Shown one piece after another: positions 8,479-18,327 of a stretch of 64,000 bases of DNA. A model generated the notes under the pieces. The model did no database searches. It worked only from the letters and a program-made list of their open reading frames with translations, and was not told where the DNA came from. This stretch comes from Afipia sp. 1NLS2 (GTDB lineage Bacteria > Pseudomonadota > Alphaproteobacteria > Rhizobiales > Xanthobacteraceae), in the NCBI RefSeq assembly GCF_000178995.1, contig NZ_ADVZ01000005.1:1-64000 (forward strand), read 5' to 3'. The stretch's first letter is position 1, and each line of letters starts with the position of its first letter. The position numbers were made by a program, and so were the translations under genes.

Positions 8479-8503
8479 AACGCCCGCCTCGAGCGGGCGT
8501 TTG
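8479..8503 (+). terminator. Intrinsic terminator of DUF1127 gene
   Basis: AACGCCCGC, loop CTCGA, GCGGGCGTT then TGTTGTTT. A 9-bp GC-rich stem 35 bp after the stop. Confidence 0.85.
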
Positions 8504-8569
8504 TTGTTTCTGCCCCCTGAATCATGGTCGCTCGTTGCGCTGCCCGCCGACTGGCCTTAGTGCTGAGCC

Positions 8570-10003
8570 ATGATCGATACCCCTTGGATAACCGAGCCCA
8601 TTCACGTCATCGGCGGCGGCCTCGCCGGCTCCGAAGCCGCTTGGCAGATCGCCGCGCGCGGATGCCGCGTCGTACTGCACGAGATGCGCCCGATCCGCAC
8701 CACCGAGGCGCATCGGACCGAGAGCTTCGCCGAACTGGTCTGCTCGAATTCGTTCCGCTCCGACGATGCCGCCAACAACGCTGTCGGCCTGCTCCACGCC
8801 GAATTGCGCAAACTGAACTCGCTGATCATGGCCTCTGCAGACGCCCATCAGGTTCCGGCCGGTGGCGCGCTTGCGGTAGACCGCGAGGGCTTTTCGGCCG
8901 CCGTCAGTGCCGCGCTGTCCGGTCACCCGCTGATCGAGATCCGGCGCGAGGAGATCGCGGGTCTGCCGCCTGCCGAATGGAGCAATGTGGTGGTCGCGAC
9001 CGGTCCCCTCACCTCGCCCGCGCTCGCGGATGCCGTTCGCGCATTGAGCGGCGAGGATTCGCTCGCCTTTTTCGATGCCATCGCGCCCATCGTGCACCGC
9101 GACTCCATCGATATGTCGAAGGCTTGGTTCCAGTCGCGTTACGACAAGGTCGGCCCCGGCGGCAACGGCGCGGACTACATCAACTGCCCGCTGTCGCGCG
9201 AGCAATACGAGGCCTTCGTCGCCGCCCTGATCGCTGGCGAAAAGACCGACTTCAAGGAATGGGAAAGCAATACGCCCTATTTTGACGGCTGCCTGCCGAT
9301 CGAGGTGATGGCTGAACGCGGACCAGAGACATTGCGCCATGGCCCGATGAAGCCGGTCGGCCTCACCAACGCGCATGAGCCCACGGTGAAGCCCTACGCC
9401 ATCGTCCAGCTTCGCCAGGACAACAAGCTTGGCACGCTCTACAACATCGTCGGCTTCCAGACGAAATTGAAATACGGCGCGCAAACCAACGTGCTGCGTA
9501 TGATTCCCGGCCTCGAGCAGGCCGAATTCGCACGTCTCGGCGGCCTGCACCGCAATACGTTCCTCAATTCGCCGAAGCTGCTCGATGCCCGATTGCGGCT
9601 GCGCGCGCAACCGCGCCTGCGTTTCGCAGGTCAAATGACTGGCTGCGAGGGCTATGTGGAATCGGCGGGCATCGGCCTGCTGGCCGGATTGTTCGCAGCC
9701 CACGAGGCACTCACGCGGCCGATCGCGCCACCGCCCCCGACTACCGCGCTTGGCGCGCTACTCAATCACATCACCGGCGGCCATATCGAGGCGATCGATG
9801 CAGGGCCGCGCTCGTTCCAGCCGATGAACATCAATTTCGGACTATTCCCGCCGCTCGCCCAGAACCCGACGAAGAAGGCTGACGGCACGCGGCTGCGCGG
9901 GAATGAAAAGACCATCGCCAAGAAACAGGCGATGAGCGCGCGGGCACTGGCCGATCTTGATGTGTGGATCGCGGAGACGTTGAAGGTTACGGACGCGGCC
10001 TAA
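8570..10003 (+). CDS. trmFO: tRNA (uracil-54-C5)-methyltransferase, folate/FAD type
   Basis: Makes ribothymidine at position 54 of tRNA using methylenetetrahydrofolate and FADH2 in the cytoplasm. 477 residues. The FAD dinucleotide motif [14 protein letters not shown] is at residues 15-28. TrmFO signatures are [20 protein letters not shown] near 56, [11 protein letters not shown] near 96 and the C-terminal [16 protein letters not shown] near 355. It overlaps the 3' end of the convergent squalene-synthase-like gene by four bases. The function is shared with TrmA in other bacteria; this form is common in alphaproteobacteria. Confidence 0.96.
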   Translation: MIDTPWITEPIHVIGGGLAGSEAAWQIAARGCRVVLHEMRPIRTTEAHRTESFAELVCSNSFRSDDAANNAVGLLHAELRKLNSLIMASADAHQVPAGGALAVDREGFSAAVSAALSGHPLIEIRREEIAGLPPAEWSNVVVATGPLTSPALADAVRALSGEDSLAFFDAIAPIVHRDSIDMSKAWFQSRYDKVGPGGNGADYINCPLSREQYEAFVAALIAGEKTDFKEWESNTPYFDGCLPIEVMAERGPETLRHGPMKPVGLTNAHEPTVKPYAIVQLRQDNKLGTLYNIVGFQTKLKYGAQTNVLRMIPGLEQAEFARLGGLHRNTFLNSPKLLDARLRLRAQPRLRFAGQMTGCEGYVESAGIGLLAGLFAAHEALTRPIAPPPPTTALGALLNHITGGHIEAIDAGPRSFQPMNINFGLFPPLAQNPTKKADGTRLRGNEKTIAKKQAMSARALADLDVWIAETLKVTDAA

Positions 10004-10866
10004 TCGCGAAACTCTTCCGACTTGGTTGCCCGCCACAGCGTCCACAACATCCGCAGCCGCGATTGCGGCACCAGCGCGAACGGATTTTGTGCTGGCATGC
10101 GTGCGGGATCGAGCGCGCGCCGCACCAGCGCCAGCGGCAAGAACACCCTCTTCGCATCCGCAGGCACCGCAATGAGCAGATCGGCCGCCTTGCCGCGATG
10201 GCTTCGCGCCACCTCGGCGAGCACCCTAATCGCAGTCTGCAACTGCGGCGTGGATCGTCCGGCGAAAATATCCGCTTCCTTCACACCCGCTTCGCTCAGC
10301 ACATCCTGCGGCAGATAAAGCTGCTTGCGCGAGGCATGAAGCGGCAATCCCTCGACTGCCCTGACAATCCCCTGCGCGATGCCGGCATGAAGCGCGGCAT
10401 GCGCGACCGCCTCGGATGTTCCTCCGAGGATTCGTGCGCTCAGGCTGAACAATCTCCCCGCCGTGTCGTCGCAATAGCGCTCCAACATATCGAGCGACAG
10501 CATCGGGTCATCATAGAGATCGAACACCCGCGCATCGACAAGCCGTGACAGCTCGTTGCGTGGCAAATCATGATTGGCCACCGCCGCCATCAACTCGGCT
10601 GCGACGGGATTGGCTTCAACGCTGCCGCGCGCGTCACCATCGACCAGATCGCGCCACCATTGCAGGCGGATTTCACCCGGCAGAGGCTGGCTGACGTGAT
10701 CGCGAATTCGGCGCAGCTCAGTATTGAAAGCGTAAAGCGCCAGCACTGGCCGGCGCGCGCGCGGCGGCATGAACAGCGTTGCCGCATAGCGCTCGAAATC
10801 ATGATCGCGCACGAGTTGCGCGCAATAGGAAGCGTCGTCCGCGCCGCTCACATCGGCCCCGCTCAT
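10000..10866 (-). CDS. Squalene/phytoene synthase-fold protein (NDUFAF6-like)
   Basis: 288 residues of the trans-isoprenyl diphosphate synthase fold. The first Asp-rich motif of true squalene or phytoene synthases (DxxxD) is degenerate here ([10 protein letters not shown] near residue 53). Part of the second region survives ([10 protein letters not shown] near 131). The loss of catalytic aspartates and the position directly after an Mth938/NDUFAF3-like gene suggest the bacterial counterpart of the mitochondrial complex I assembly factor NDUFAF6, not a carotenoid enzyme. It overlaps the preceding gene by four bases, so it is probably translationally coupled; last gene of the yajC-secDF operon. 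Confidence 0.8.
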   Translation of the reverse strand: MSGADVSGADDASYCAQLVRDHDFERYAATLFMPPRARRPVLALYAFNTELRRIRDHVSQPLPGEIRLQWWRDLVDGDARGSVEANPVAAELMAAVANHDLPRNELSRLVDARVFDLYDDPMLSLDMLERYCDDTAGRLFSLSARILGGTSEAVAHAALHAGIAQGIVRAVEGLPLHASRKQLYLPQDVLSEAGVKEADIFAGRSTPQLQTAIRVLAEVARSHRGKAADLLIAVPADAKRVFLPLALVRRALDPARMPAQNPFALVPQSRLRMLWTLWRATKSEEFRD

Positions 10867-11246
10867 ACCGCGATCAACGCCGCCGCCACGCGGCGGCCTT
10901 CGCCCAGCATGATATTGTAGGTGGTGATGGCGGAGCCGGTCTGCATCGGGTCGAGCACGATTTGAACTGCGTGCAATGCTTCACGTAAAGCGGGATCGGG
11001 ACGCCAGACTTCGCGGCCCGTGCCCACGATCAGCGTGTCAATCATCCGCGCGTTCTCGAATACACGCGCAAGCGAAGCTTCATCGATCTCACCAGCCCGC
11101 GCCACGGACCACGCCCAGATGCCATCCGGCAGGCACAGCAGCGAACCGCGATGCGACATGTCAGCGAAACGGAACCCGCCCTGCCCGTAACCATCGATCG
11201 GCGCGGGGCGCGGGAAATGCGGAACCGCTGGCGCGGCCCCGCTCAC
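10863..11246 (-). CDS. Mth938-like domain protein (NDUFAF3-like)
   Basis: 127 residues. The family (DUF498/Mth938, human AAMDC and NDUFAF3) is seen in the N-terminal APIDGYGQGGFRFADMSHRGSLL segment, the central TLIVGTGREVW and the closing AITTYNIMLGEGRRVAAALI. Mitochondrial NDUFAF3 helps assemble complex I. Four-base overlaps on both sides (with secF upstream and the squalene-synthase-like gene downstream) show tight coupling. A role in membrane complex assembly next to SecDF is inferred, not shown. Confidence 0.87.
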   Translation of the reverse strand: MSGAAPAVPHFPRPAPIDGYGQGGFRFADMSHRGSLLCLPDGIWAWSVARAGEIDEASLARVFENARMIDTLIVGTGREVWRPDPALREALHAVQIVLDPMQTGSAITTYNIMLGEGRRVAAALIAV

Positions 11247-12301
11247 GGCTTCGAAGACTTGGATGGCTTGGCGGACTTCTCGGGCTTCTCAGGCTTTTCG
11301 TCCGGCTCGCCGGTGATTCCCATCCGGTGCGTGCCGACGCCGAGATAGATCAGCATCGGCGCGGCGATGAAGATCGACGTATAGGTGCCGACCAGCACAA
11401 CACCAAACATCATGGTCGCCGCAAACGAATGGATCGCCTTGCCGCCAAACAACAGCAACGCGAGCAACGCTAGCGTCACCGTGACGTGGGTGATGATCGA
11501 GCGCGACAGCGTCGAGTTCACCGACTGGTTCAGCAGGTCTTCCATCGGCATCTTCTTGTAGCGCCGCAGCAACTCGCGGATACGGTCATAGATCACGACC
11601 GTGTCGTTGAGCGAGTAGCCGAGAATGGTCAGCAGTGCAGCAATCGAGGTTAGGTCGAAGTCAATTTGCGTGATCGACATGAAGCCGATGGTCAGCACAA
11701 TGTCGTGGACGTTGGCGACCATCGCGCCCAATGCGAACTGCCACTCGAACCGGAACCAGAGATAAAGCAGGATGCCGACGATCGCGAGCATCAGGCCGAG
11801 CGTGCCATAAGCCAGCAGTTCGCCCGAGACGCGCGGGCCGACCACTTCGACACGGCGGTATTCGACCGCATCTCCAAGTGCGCCGCGCACTTTCTGCACC
11901 GCCGCCTGCTGCGCGGCATCGCCGCCCGGCTGTTCGGCAATGCGGATCAGGACGTTCTGCGGCCCTCCGAACTGCTGCAACTGTACATCGCCGAGTCCGA
12001 GCTTGCCGAGATCGGTGCGCAGCTTGGCGAGATCGGCCGGGCCGGATTTTTCCTGGATTTCAAGCAGCGTGCCGCCCTTGAAGTCGATGCCGAAATTCAG
12101 ACCATGGGTGAAGTACAGCGTGATCGCGAAGATCGACAGCACCGCTGAGATCGGGAAGCTGAAGCGCCGCAGATCCATAAAATGCAGCGTTGTGTCGTCC
12201 GGCACCACGCGCAGCGCGGGAATAACGCCATAGACGCACAACACCGTCAGGATGACGATGAAAACCGCGAGGCCAAGAATAACAAGGTGAGGCATTGTCA
12301 C
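11243..12301 (-). CDS. secF: Protein translocase subunit SecF
   Basis: 352 residues. Works with SecD to pull exported proteins out of the Sec channel using the proton gradient. One N-terminal membrane span before the periplasmic domain, with the family motif LNFGIDFKGGTLLEI near residue 68, and a C-terminal bundle containing GYSLNDTVVIYDRIRE near 230. The first codon is GTG with AAGGAA eight bases ahead; an ATG two codons later is the alternative. The initial 40 residues form an extra hydrophobic segment. The C-terminus is a lysine/proline/serine repeat tail. Confidence 0.96.
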   Translation of the reverse strand: MTMPHLVILGLAVFIVILTVLCVYGVIPALRVVPDDTTLHFMDLRRFSFPISAVLSIFAITLYFTHGLNFGIDFKGGTLLEIQEKSGPADLAKLRTDLGKLGLGDVQLQQFGGPQNVLIRIAEQPGGDAAQQAAVQKVRGALGDAVEYRRVEVVGPRVSGELLAYGTLGLMLAIVGILLYLWFRFEWQFALGAMVANVHDIVLTIGFMSITQIDFDLTSIAALLTILGYSLNDTVVIYDRIRELLRRYKKMPMEDLLNQSVNSTLSRSIITHVTVTLALLALLLFGGKAIHSFAATMMFGVVLVGTYTSIFIAAPMLIYLGVGTHRMGITGEPDEKPEKPEKSAKPSKSSKP

Positions 12302-12313
12302 GGCGGCAGTTCC

Positions 12314-13912
12314 TTAAATCGGCACGGTCTGCGGCCGTTTCCATCGCACCCAGGTGGCGACGATCAGGCGCGTGACGGTGAATGCCGTGAACACGGTGGT
12401 GACGATGCCGATGCCGAGCGTCACGGCGAAGCCGCGCACCGGGCCCGTGCCGATGTAGAACAGCACTGCGGCAGCGATGAAGGTAGTGATGTTGGAGTCG
12501 AGGATGGTCGCGAGCGCACGCGAGAAGCCCGCGTCGATTGCGGAGATCGCGTTGCGGCCGTGGCGCACTTCTTCCCTGATGCGCTCGTAAATCAGCACGT
12601 TGGAGTCCACCGCGATGCCGACCGTGAGCACGATGCCGGCGATGCCGGGCAGCGTCAGCGTGGCGTTGAGCAGCGACAGGATGCCGAAGATCATCGCGAC
12701 GTTGACCGCGACCGCGATGTTGGCGAACAGGCCGAACAGGCGATAGGTCAGCGTCATGAACACGATGACGAGCACCGAGCCGACATAGGAGGCAAGTTCA
12801 CCTGCCGCGATCGAGTCCTGCCCGAGGCCGGGACCGACGGTGCGCTCCTCGATGATTGTCAGCGGCGCAGGCAGTGCACCCGCACGTAACAGGATCGCGA
12901 GGTCGTTGGCCTGCTGCACCGTGAAGTTGCCGGAAATCTGGCCCGAGCCGCCAGTGATCGGCTCCTGAATGACCGGCGCAGAAATCACTTCATTGTCGAG
13001 AACAATCGCGAAAGGCTGCTTCACATTCTCGGTGGTCGCCTGTGCGAACTTGCGCGCGCCCGTGCCGTTGAAGCGGAACGAGACAACCGGCTGGCCGGTG
13101 CGTTGGTCGAAGCTCGGCTGCGCGTCGGTGAGATCTGCACCGGACACCAGCACCTGTTTCTTGACGACATAAGGGGCATGCGGTGGCTCGGCACCCTTCA
13201 GCACCTCGGAATCCGGCGGCACCCGGCCCTGCAGCGCCTGCTCGGGCGACACGGTGGTATCCACCATGCGGAAGTCCATCTTCGCGGTCTTGCCGAGGAT
13301 TTCCTTCAGTCGCGTCGGGTCCTGCAGACCCGGCACCTGCACGAGCACGCGATCGACGCCCTGGCGCTGGATCAAAGGTTCGACGGTGCCGAGTTCGTTG
13401 ACGCGCTTTTCAATAATCTGGATCGACTGGTCGACAGCCTGCCGGACGCGGTCGAGAATCGCAGCCTGCGGCACGGTCAGGCGGATCAGACCCCCGCCCG
13501 CATCGGACACTTCGAGCGTCCGCTGGCCGGTACCACCAAGAACGCCGCCGATCGGCTGGGACAGTTCACGCAGTTTCGTGAGCGCGGTCGCAAGATCGGC
13601 TTCCTTGACCCTGACTTCGACATTGTCGCCCTTGATGCTCAGGCCGGTGTAACCGATCTTGGCTTCGCGCAACGTGCGGCGCGCATCGTCGCGCACCTGA
13701 TCGAGCTTGTCCTTCTTGACCGAATTGGCGTCGACTTCGAGCAGCAGATGCGAACCGCCCTGCAAATCGAGGCCGAGCACGAGGCGGCGCTGCGCCCAGG
13801 CCGGCCAGGTCTTGACGGTCGCCTCCGGGAAGAAGTTCGGCACCGCGCACAGACATACGATCAGAGCCGTAAAAATGACCGCGAGGGCTTTCCATCGGGT
13901 AAAATAAAGCAT
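12314..13912 (-). CDS. secD: Protein translocase subunit SecD
   Basis: 532 residues. Partner of SecF in post-translocational export. N-terminal span (8-28), the signature LVLGLDLQGGSHLLLEV near 46, a large periplasmic domain with a P1 head, and five C-terminal spans containing GIAVDSNVLIYERIREE near 435. Twelve bases separate its stop from secF, and the secF ribosome site lies at the secD 3' end. Preceded by yajC at 40 bp, giving the usual yajC-secD-secF order. Confidence 0.97.
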   Translation of the reverse strand: MLYFTRWKALAVIFTALIVCLCAVPNFFPEATVKTWPAWAQRRLVLGLDLQGGSHLLLEVDANSVKKDKLDQVRDDARRTLREAKIGYTGLSIKGDNVEVRVKEADLATALTKLRELSQPIGGVLGGTGQRTLEVSDAGGGLIRLTVPQAAILDRVRQAVDQSIQIIEKRVNELGTVEPLIQRQGVDRVLVQVPGLQDPTRLKEILGKTAKMDFRMVDTTVSPEQALQGRVPPDSEVLKGAEPPHAPYVVKKQVLVSGADLTDAQPSFDQRTGQPVVSFRFNGTGARKFAQATTENVKQPFAIVLDNEVISAPVIQEPITGGSGQISGNFTVQQANDLAILLRAGALPAPLTIIEERTVGPGLGQDSIAAGELASYVGSVLVIVFMTLTYRLFGLFANIAVAVNVAMIFGILSLLNATLTLPGIAGIVLTVGIAVDSNVLIYERIREEVRHGRNAISAIDAGFSRALATILDSNITTFIAAAVLFYIGTGPVRGFAVTLGIGIVTTVFTAFTVTRLIVATWVRWKRPQTVPI

Positions 13913-13952
13913 TCGGTCAACCCGTCAGGTCACAGGAAGGCTTGCGCCAGGC

Positions 13953-14297
13953 TTAGCTGGCGGCTGCCTCTGAAGTGGGCTCGCCCTTCGAGCGGACGGT
14001 GGCGATCATCTGCCGCATCTGGCGAATGCGCACGCCGTCGGACACTTCCATCTCGATCTGCTCGTCGTCGACCACCTTGGTCACTTTGCCGACGAGACCG
14101 CCACTGGTCACGACGGTGTCGCCGCGGCGGATGTTCTTCACCAGATTGGCGTGCTCCTTGGCCTTGCGCTGCTGAGGGCGCAAGATCAGGAAGTACATGA
14201 TCACGAAGATCATGGCGAACGGCAGCAGCGACATCAGCATGGAGTTGGTGTCGCCGGCAGCACCGGCAGCCTGGGCGAAGGCAGGAGTGATGAACAT
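13953..14297 (-). CDS. yajC: Preprotein translocase accessory subunit YajC
   Basis: 114 residues. Small single-span protein of the SecDF-YajC complex: N-terminal MFITPAFAQAAG, span at about 20-40 ending in the family motif YFLILRPQQRKAKEH, then a basic cytosolic domain with IRRGDTVVTSGGLVGKV. ATG 14297 is chosen because upstream in-frame codons are unlike the family. First gene of a five-gene minus-strand operon; the promoter should lie in the 190-bp gap shared with the divergent DUF815 gene. Confidence 0.95.
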   Translation of the reverse strand: MFITPAFAQAAGAAGDTNSMLMSLLPFAMIFVIMYFLILRPQQRKAKEHANLVKNIRRGDTVVTSGGLVGKVTKVVDDEQIEMEVSDGVRIRQMRQMIATVRSKGEPTSEAAAS

Positions 14298-14489
14298 ACG
14301 CAGTATTCCTTGCTGGGCTGACCGGCGGGAAAAGCCGGGTTGAGGCCGTTCGGAGGGGGTAAATTTGCGCGGACTATAGCGGCCAGCGCCCCAATTGCAA
14401 CGCTGGCCACCCCCATCATTTCCGTGGGTTGCCGGGGTGAGGACGGCTCGCTTAGGGTGCCGCCACAATCAACGGAAACGACCGGAATC

Positions 14490-15485
14490 ATGGCCAAAAC
14501 CACCCGCAAGACGCCCTCCCGCAAAAGCCGTCCCGCTCGCAAGCCCGCCCCCGCCAAGGGCGACACTCGCAACCGCAAGCCGGTATCGGCCGCGGCAAAG
14601 CGGTTAGCGGCAAAACCGGAGGGAATCGAGGAGCGTATCGCCCGGGCGCTGGAGGCCATTGCAGCCGGTCTGCCGAAGTCGAGCGAGGCAGCCTCGACTC
14701 CGGAATCGCTGCGGGCGGCGGAGGCCTTCGTCTGGCAGCCAAACGGACGCCTGTTGCCGGTGCCAAAGGTCAGCCGCGTCGACCTCGGCCTTCTGAAAGG
14801 CGTCGACCGGATGCGCGACATCCTGATCGAGAACACCGAACGCTTCGCCCGCGGCCTGCCCGCCAACAACGCGCTGTTGTGGGGCGCGCGCGGCATGGGC
14901 AAGTCCTCGCTGGTGAAGGCTGCGCACGCGACCGTCAATAATATGGATGGCGTGCGCGGCACGCTGAAGCTGATCGAAATCCACCGCGAGGACATCGAGA
15001 GCCTGCCCGCGCTGATGGCGCTGCTGCGTCAGTCCGAATTCAACATCATCGTGTTCTGCGACGACCTATCCTTCGATGGTCAGGACGCGTCCTACAAGTC
15101 GCTCAAGGCGGTGCTTGAAGGCGGCATCGAGGGTCGGCCCGAGAACGTCATTCTCTATGCCACCTCCAACCGCCGCCATCTGCTCGCCCGCGAGATGATC
15201 GAGAACGAACGCTCGACCGCGATCAATCCCGGCGAGGCCGTCGAGGAGAAGGTTTCACTGTCGGACCGTTTCGGCCTGTGGCTCGGCTTCCACAAATGCA
15301 GCCAGGAAGAATATCTGGAGATGGTGAAAGGCTACTGCGCCCATTTTGGCGTGAACCTGCCCGCAGACGAACTTGAGCGCGAGGCGCTGGAATGGTCCAC
15401 CACCCGTGGCTCGCGGTCGGGCCGTGTCGCCTGGCAATTCGTGCAGGAAATGGCCGGACGCCACCGCGTCAAGCTGGCCAAGTAA
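14490..15485 (+). CDS. DUF815 AAA-type ATP-binding protein
   Basis: 331 residues. A basic, lysine/arginine/alanine-rich N-terminus (1-50) precedes an AAA-like domain with Walker A GARGMGKSSLV near residue 131 and Walker B IIVFCDDLSFD near 180, and an arginine-bearing ATSNRRHLL near 218. DUF815 ATPases are widespread in proteobacteria and lack a settled function; their position beside sec genes is conserved. ATG 14490 is used, as the preceding in-frame codons read into the promoter region. Confidence 0.88.
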   Translation: MAKTTRKTPSRKSRPARKPAPAKGDTRNRKPVSAAAKRLAAKPEGIEERIARALEAIAAGLPKSSEAASTPESLRAAEAFVWQPNGRLLPVPKVSRVDLGLLKGVDRMRDILIENTERFARGLPANNALLWGARGMGKSSLVKAAHATVNNMDGVRGTLKLIEIHREDIESLPALMALLRQSEFNIIVFCDDLSFDGQDASYKSLKAVLEGGIEGRPENVILYATSNRRHLLAREMIENERSTAINPGEAVEEKVSLSDRFGLWLGFHKCSQEEYLEMVKGYCAHFGVNLPADELEREALEWSTTRGSRSGRVAWQFVQEMAGRHRVKLAK

Positions 15486-15522
15486 TTTCAGGATAAGTGA
15501 TTTCAGAGAGTGACATTCTCAG

Positions 15523-15550
15523 AGCCCGGAGCGGATGGCGCTCCGGGGCT
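15523..15550. terminator. Hairpin between convergent genes
   Basis: AGCCCGGAGCG, loop GATGG, CGCTCCGGGGCT, with one bulged G. It lies 38 bp after the DUF815 stop and 24 bp after the stop of the small exported protein on the other strand. No clear T-run. Confidence 0.5.
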
Positions 15551-15574
15551 GACAAATCGGAAGAAAGCCTGCCT

Positions 15575-15814
15575 CTACAGCAGGTCGCCGTTGCGGGCCT
15601 GGGTCGGCCCCATCGGTACGCAGGTGCGCTGACGTTCCCGTCCCGCGATCGCCCCCCTGACCCGCATCACCATGCCGGCCCCGCACGTCTTGGTATCGAC
15701 GAGCACCGAGACATAGGGCGGAAGAACCAGCGGTTCGCGTTTCAGGAAGGTCGGTTCAGCAGACGCAGGCGCGGCAAACGCCGCAGCTAGAATGAGCAAA
15801 GCCACGATACGCAT
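15575..15814 (-). CDS. Small exported protein (possible DUF6719 family)
   Basis: 79 residues. Residues 1-21 form a Sec signal peptide (MRIVALLILAAAFAAPASA, cleavage after ASA). The mature part has two cysteines (TKTCGAG and RQRTCVP) that could form one disulfide and the pattern REPLVLPPYVSVLVDTKTC, resembling DUF6719 proteins of Bradyrhizobium relatives. Function unknown. GAGGA seven bases before ATG 15814 fixes the start; the longer in-frame extension is not supported. Confidence 0.7.
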   Translation of the reverse strand: MRIVALLILAAAFAAPASAEPTFLKREPLVLPPYVSVLVDTKTCGAGMVMRVRGAIAGRERQRTCVPMGPTQARNGDLL

Positions 15815-16002
15815 GACATTTTCCTCAACCAACAGACGCAACAAGCACGACTGCCGGAACTCGTTCCGAGCGGAGCGAAATAAATCCCAGACCGGATGAA
15901 TACGCAACACCGTCGTTAGACGCTGCCGGGAAGTGGCGTCTTTTACCCCGCTGCCGAGGTGTGTCCGGTGTTGCCCGCCGATATACAGGTGAGCGGTGAA
16001 GA

Positions 16003-16035
16003 AAAGGTGACGCATCCGGAGGGTGCGTCACCTTT
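16003..16035 (-). terminator. Terminator after the LysM/M23 gene
   Basis: AAAGGTGACGCA, loop TCCGGAGGG, TGCGTCACCTTT: a 12-bp perfect stem with A/T-rich ends, 30 bp after the stop on the minus strand. A second short hairpin (AACGGCGCC-GATCA-GGCGCCGTT, 16053-16075) overlaps the stop codon itself. Confidence 0.75.
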
Positions 16036-16064
16036 GCATCAAGTCGAAAAAGAAACGGCGCCGA

Positions 16065-17369
16065 TCAGGCGCCGTTGAGGAATTGAAGCGGGTCGACGGG
16101 TGAAGACCCTTTTCGGATCTCGAAGTGGAGCTGCGGGGACCCCACATCTCCCGTCTGACCAGATTTGGCAATCACTTGGCCGCGCTTGATGGTATCTCCG
16201 CGCTTGACCTCCAGCTCACTCGCGTGGGCATACGCGGTGACATAGCCGTTGGCGTGCCGCACCAGGATAAGATTGCCGTATCCCTTGAGTTCATTGCCCG
16301 CGTAAGCGACGACACCATCCTCAGCCGCCTTGACGGGTGTGCCTTCCGGTACCGCGACATTGATGCCGTCATTCTGCTTGCCATTGGTCTTGGCGCCGTA
16401 ACCGGCAATCACACGGCCGCGCACCGGCCAGCGGAAGGTCGGCAAGGCATTGGTGGCCTCGGCGGTCTTCACCGAAGACTGGGCATGGGCCTGTTCGATT
16501 TCCTTGGTCTCGGTCGCCATCCGCGCCTTTTGCACCGGCTCGGCGGCGGCAGTCACCACGGGCTTCGTCGTGACGGGCGACGACTGTGGGGCCGCCACCA
16601 CGGCAGGACGAGTTGCCTGCGGCGCCGGTTGCGCGACGGCCAGCGTTTTCGAAGACGACGGAACGGTGATGCGATCGCCGATCTTGAGCTGCGCCGTGAC
16701 CGGGAGATTGTTCGCCCGCGCCAGTTCCTGGACGGAGATGTGATTGCGGCGCGAGATGTTCATCAACGTGTCGCCGGCAGCAGCGACGTGCACGCTCGAC
16801 GGCATCGTGGCGGCGCGGGTCGCGGGCGCATGCGAAAGAGCCGGCGCTTCCGCGCGAGCGGCATGCCTCGGAATGATGAGGGACTGTCCGGGCGAAAGCG
16901 CACGTGGGCCATGATAGCCGTTAGCGCGCATGATCTCCGCGGTCGAAACATTATAGCGGCGCGCGAGCCCATCGAGGGTGTCGCTGGTGCCGACGATAAT
17001 CTTCATGCCGCCTTCACGCGGCGTCACGCTGCCGGTGTGCTCGATCGGGTTCGAGGCCGGAGGCGCGTAGGACGACATGCCGCGCCCGCCGCCCGACGTC
17101 CCCTGCGCTACCGGATATGACAGCGGCGCCGACACCACGGGCGCCGTCGCCGGACGCGAATATTGCGGCAGCTCACGCTGGGCATAATTGTTCTGACGCA
17201 CCGAACCGGTCGTTTCCGACCGCTGCGAGGCGAAAGGATTCTGGAAGGAGTTGTCCGAGAAGCGCGAGTCGTAATCCGCGCTACATCCGCCAAAGCTGAC
17301 GGAGACCAGCGCCATCACCGCAAGAGACGGAGCGCGGCGCGCGCCTAACAAATCGAGAAGACGGGACAT
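16065..17369 (-). CDS. LysM/M23 lipoprotein (NlpD/DipM-like amidase activator)
   Basis: 434 residues. Lipobox-like SFGGC puts the lipidated cysteine at residue 29. Two LysM domains at about 122-167 and 193-236 bind peptidoglycan, and an M23/LytM domain spans about 313-432. The zinc ligands are degenerate: the usual H-x-G-x-D region reads NDGINVA and the H-x-H motif reads QLHFE, so it is probably not a peptidase but an activator of cell-wall amidases, like NlpD/EnvC. It follows pcm in the conserved surE-pcm-nlpD order. A long Pro/Ala-rich linker joins the domains. Confidence 0.88.
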   Translation of the reverse strand: MSRLLDLLGARRAPSLAVMALVSVSFGGCSADYDSRFSDNSFQNPFASQRSETTGSVRQNNYAQRELPQYSRPATAPVVSAPLSYPVAQGTSGGGRGMSSYAPPASNPIEHTGSVTPREGGMKIIVGTSDTLDGLARRYNVSTAEIMRANGYHGPRALSPGQSLIIPRHAARAEAPALSHAPATRAATMPSSVHVAAAGDTLMNISRRNHISVQELARANNLPVTAQLKIGDRITVPSSSKTLAVAQPAPQATRPAVVAAPQSSPVTTKPVVTAAAEPVQKARMATETKEIEQAHAQSSVKTAEATNALPTFRWPVRGRVIAGYGAKTNGKQNDGINVAVPEGTPVKAAEDGVVAYAGNELKGYGNLILVRHANGYVTAYAHASELEVKRGDTIKRGQVIAKSGQTGDVGSPQLHFEIRKGSSPVDPLQFLNGA

Positions 17370-17513
17370 GGTTACTCACTGGTACGCAACTGGCACTAAA
17401 TTGAGTAAACAGCCGTGCAGTAAATAACCCTTTAAGCATCGCGCATGCCCTTGAACACAAAGGGGTAGCGGGAATTTATGGTTACTATTTTCGTAGCAAG
17501 CCGGGTTCCAGCC

Positions 17514-18188
17514 TCACAGCTCTTTCGCAAGTCCCCTGAGCGCGGGAACGAAGCGCACCGGGATCAGATCATCGCGCACGATCCCCGCCTCGGTCTTGCG
17601 TAGCCGCACGAGTTGCTGCGCGCCATTCTGCGGACCGACCGGCGCAATCAGAATACCGCCCGGCTCCAGCCGCTCCGTCAACGAGTCCGGAATTGCATCC
17701 ATTGCCGCCGTCACGAGGATGCGGTCGAAAGTGCCCTGCGTCTCCGGTACGTCGTATCCGTCGCCGAACACGACCTCGATGTTGTCGTAACCGAGTGATG
17801 CGAAGCGTCGCCGCGCCGCATCCACCAGCGTGCGATAACGCTCCACCGTCACGACAATCCGGCACAGGCGCGACAGCACCGCCGCCTGATAGCCGGAACC
17901 AGTGCCAATCTCGAGCGCGCGGTGTCGCGGATGCGTCCGCAACTGTTCCGTCATGTAGGCGACAACGTAAGGCTGGCTGATGGTCTGGCCGCAGGCGATG
18001 CCAAGAGCGGTGTCCGCGTAGGCAAATTCCTTGTCGCGCGGATCGACAAATAGATCACGCGGCACGTCTTCCAGCGCGCGCAGCACCGTCTGGTCGCTGA
18101 TCCCGCGTCGCCGCAAAGATAGCTGAAAGTTGAGCTTCTCCCGCCCAGATTGCCCTGACGCTGCCATCATCTTCCATCCGATAAACAT
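17514..18188 (-). CDS. pcm: Protein-L-isoaspartate O-methyltransferase
   Basis: 224 residues. Methylates L-isoaspartyl residues in damaged proteins with S-adenosylmethionine so that they can be repaired. Signatures are the acceptor-site region [19 protein letters not shown] near residue 60, the SAM motif [15 protein letters not shown] near 91, and [21 protein letters not shown] near 142. ATG 18188 has a weak ribosome site; MMAASG at 18170 is an alternative. It precedes the LysM/M23 gene by 144 bp and is separated from surE by an opposite-strand response regulator. Confidence 0.95.
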   Translation of the reverse strand: MFIGWKMMAASGQSGREKLNFQLSLRRRGISDQTVLRALEDVPRDLFVDPRDKEFAYADTALGIACGQTISQPYVVAYMTEQLRTHPRHRALEIGTGSGYQAAVLSRLCRIVVTVERYRTLVDAARRRFASLGYDNIEVVFGDGYDVPETQGTFDRILVTAAMDAIPDSLTERLEPGGILIAPVGPQNGAQQLVRLRKTEAGIVRDDLIPVRFVPALRGLAKEL

Positions 18189-18327
18189 AGGTTATATCGG
18201 ATTCTCCGTCAGTAATGGTTTTTGCCTACTTTCCATTTAGCCAATGGAACAAGAACAGGTGACGAACTGCTGAAACCCTCTTATGATCCTGCCCGCGGAT
18301 CGTACCGGTCCGGCAGGCGGGGATGGA

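Noticed and set aside
18245-18270. GGAAC upstream of the response regulator as an EcfG promoter
   Set aside because: No CGTT or near match occurs 16-17 bases downstream.
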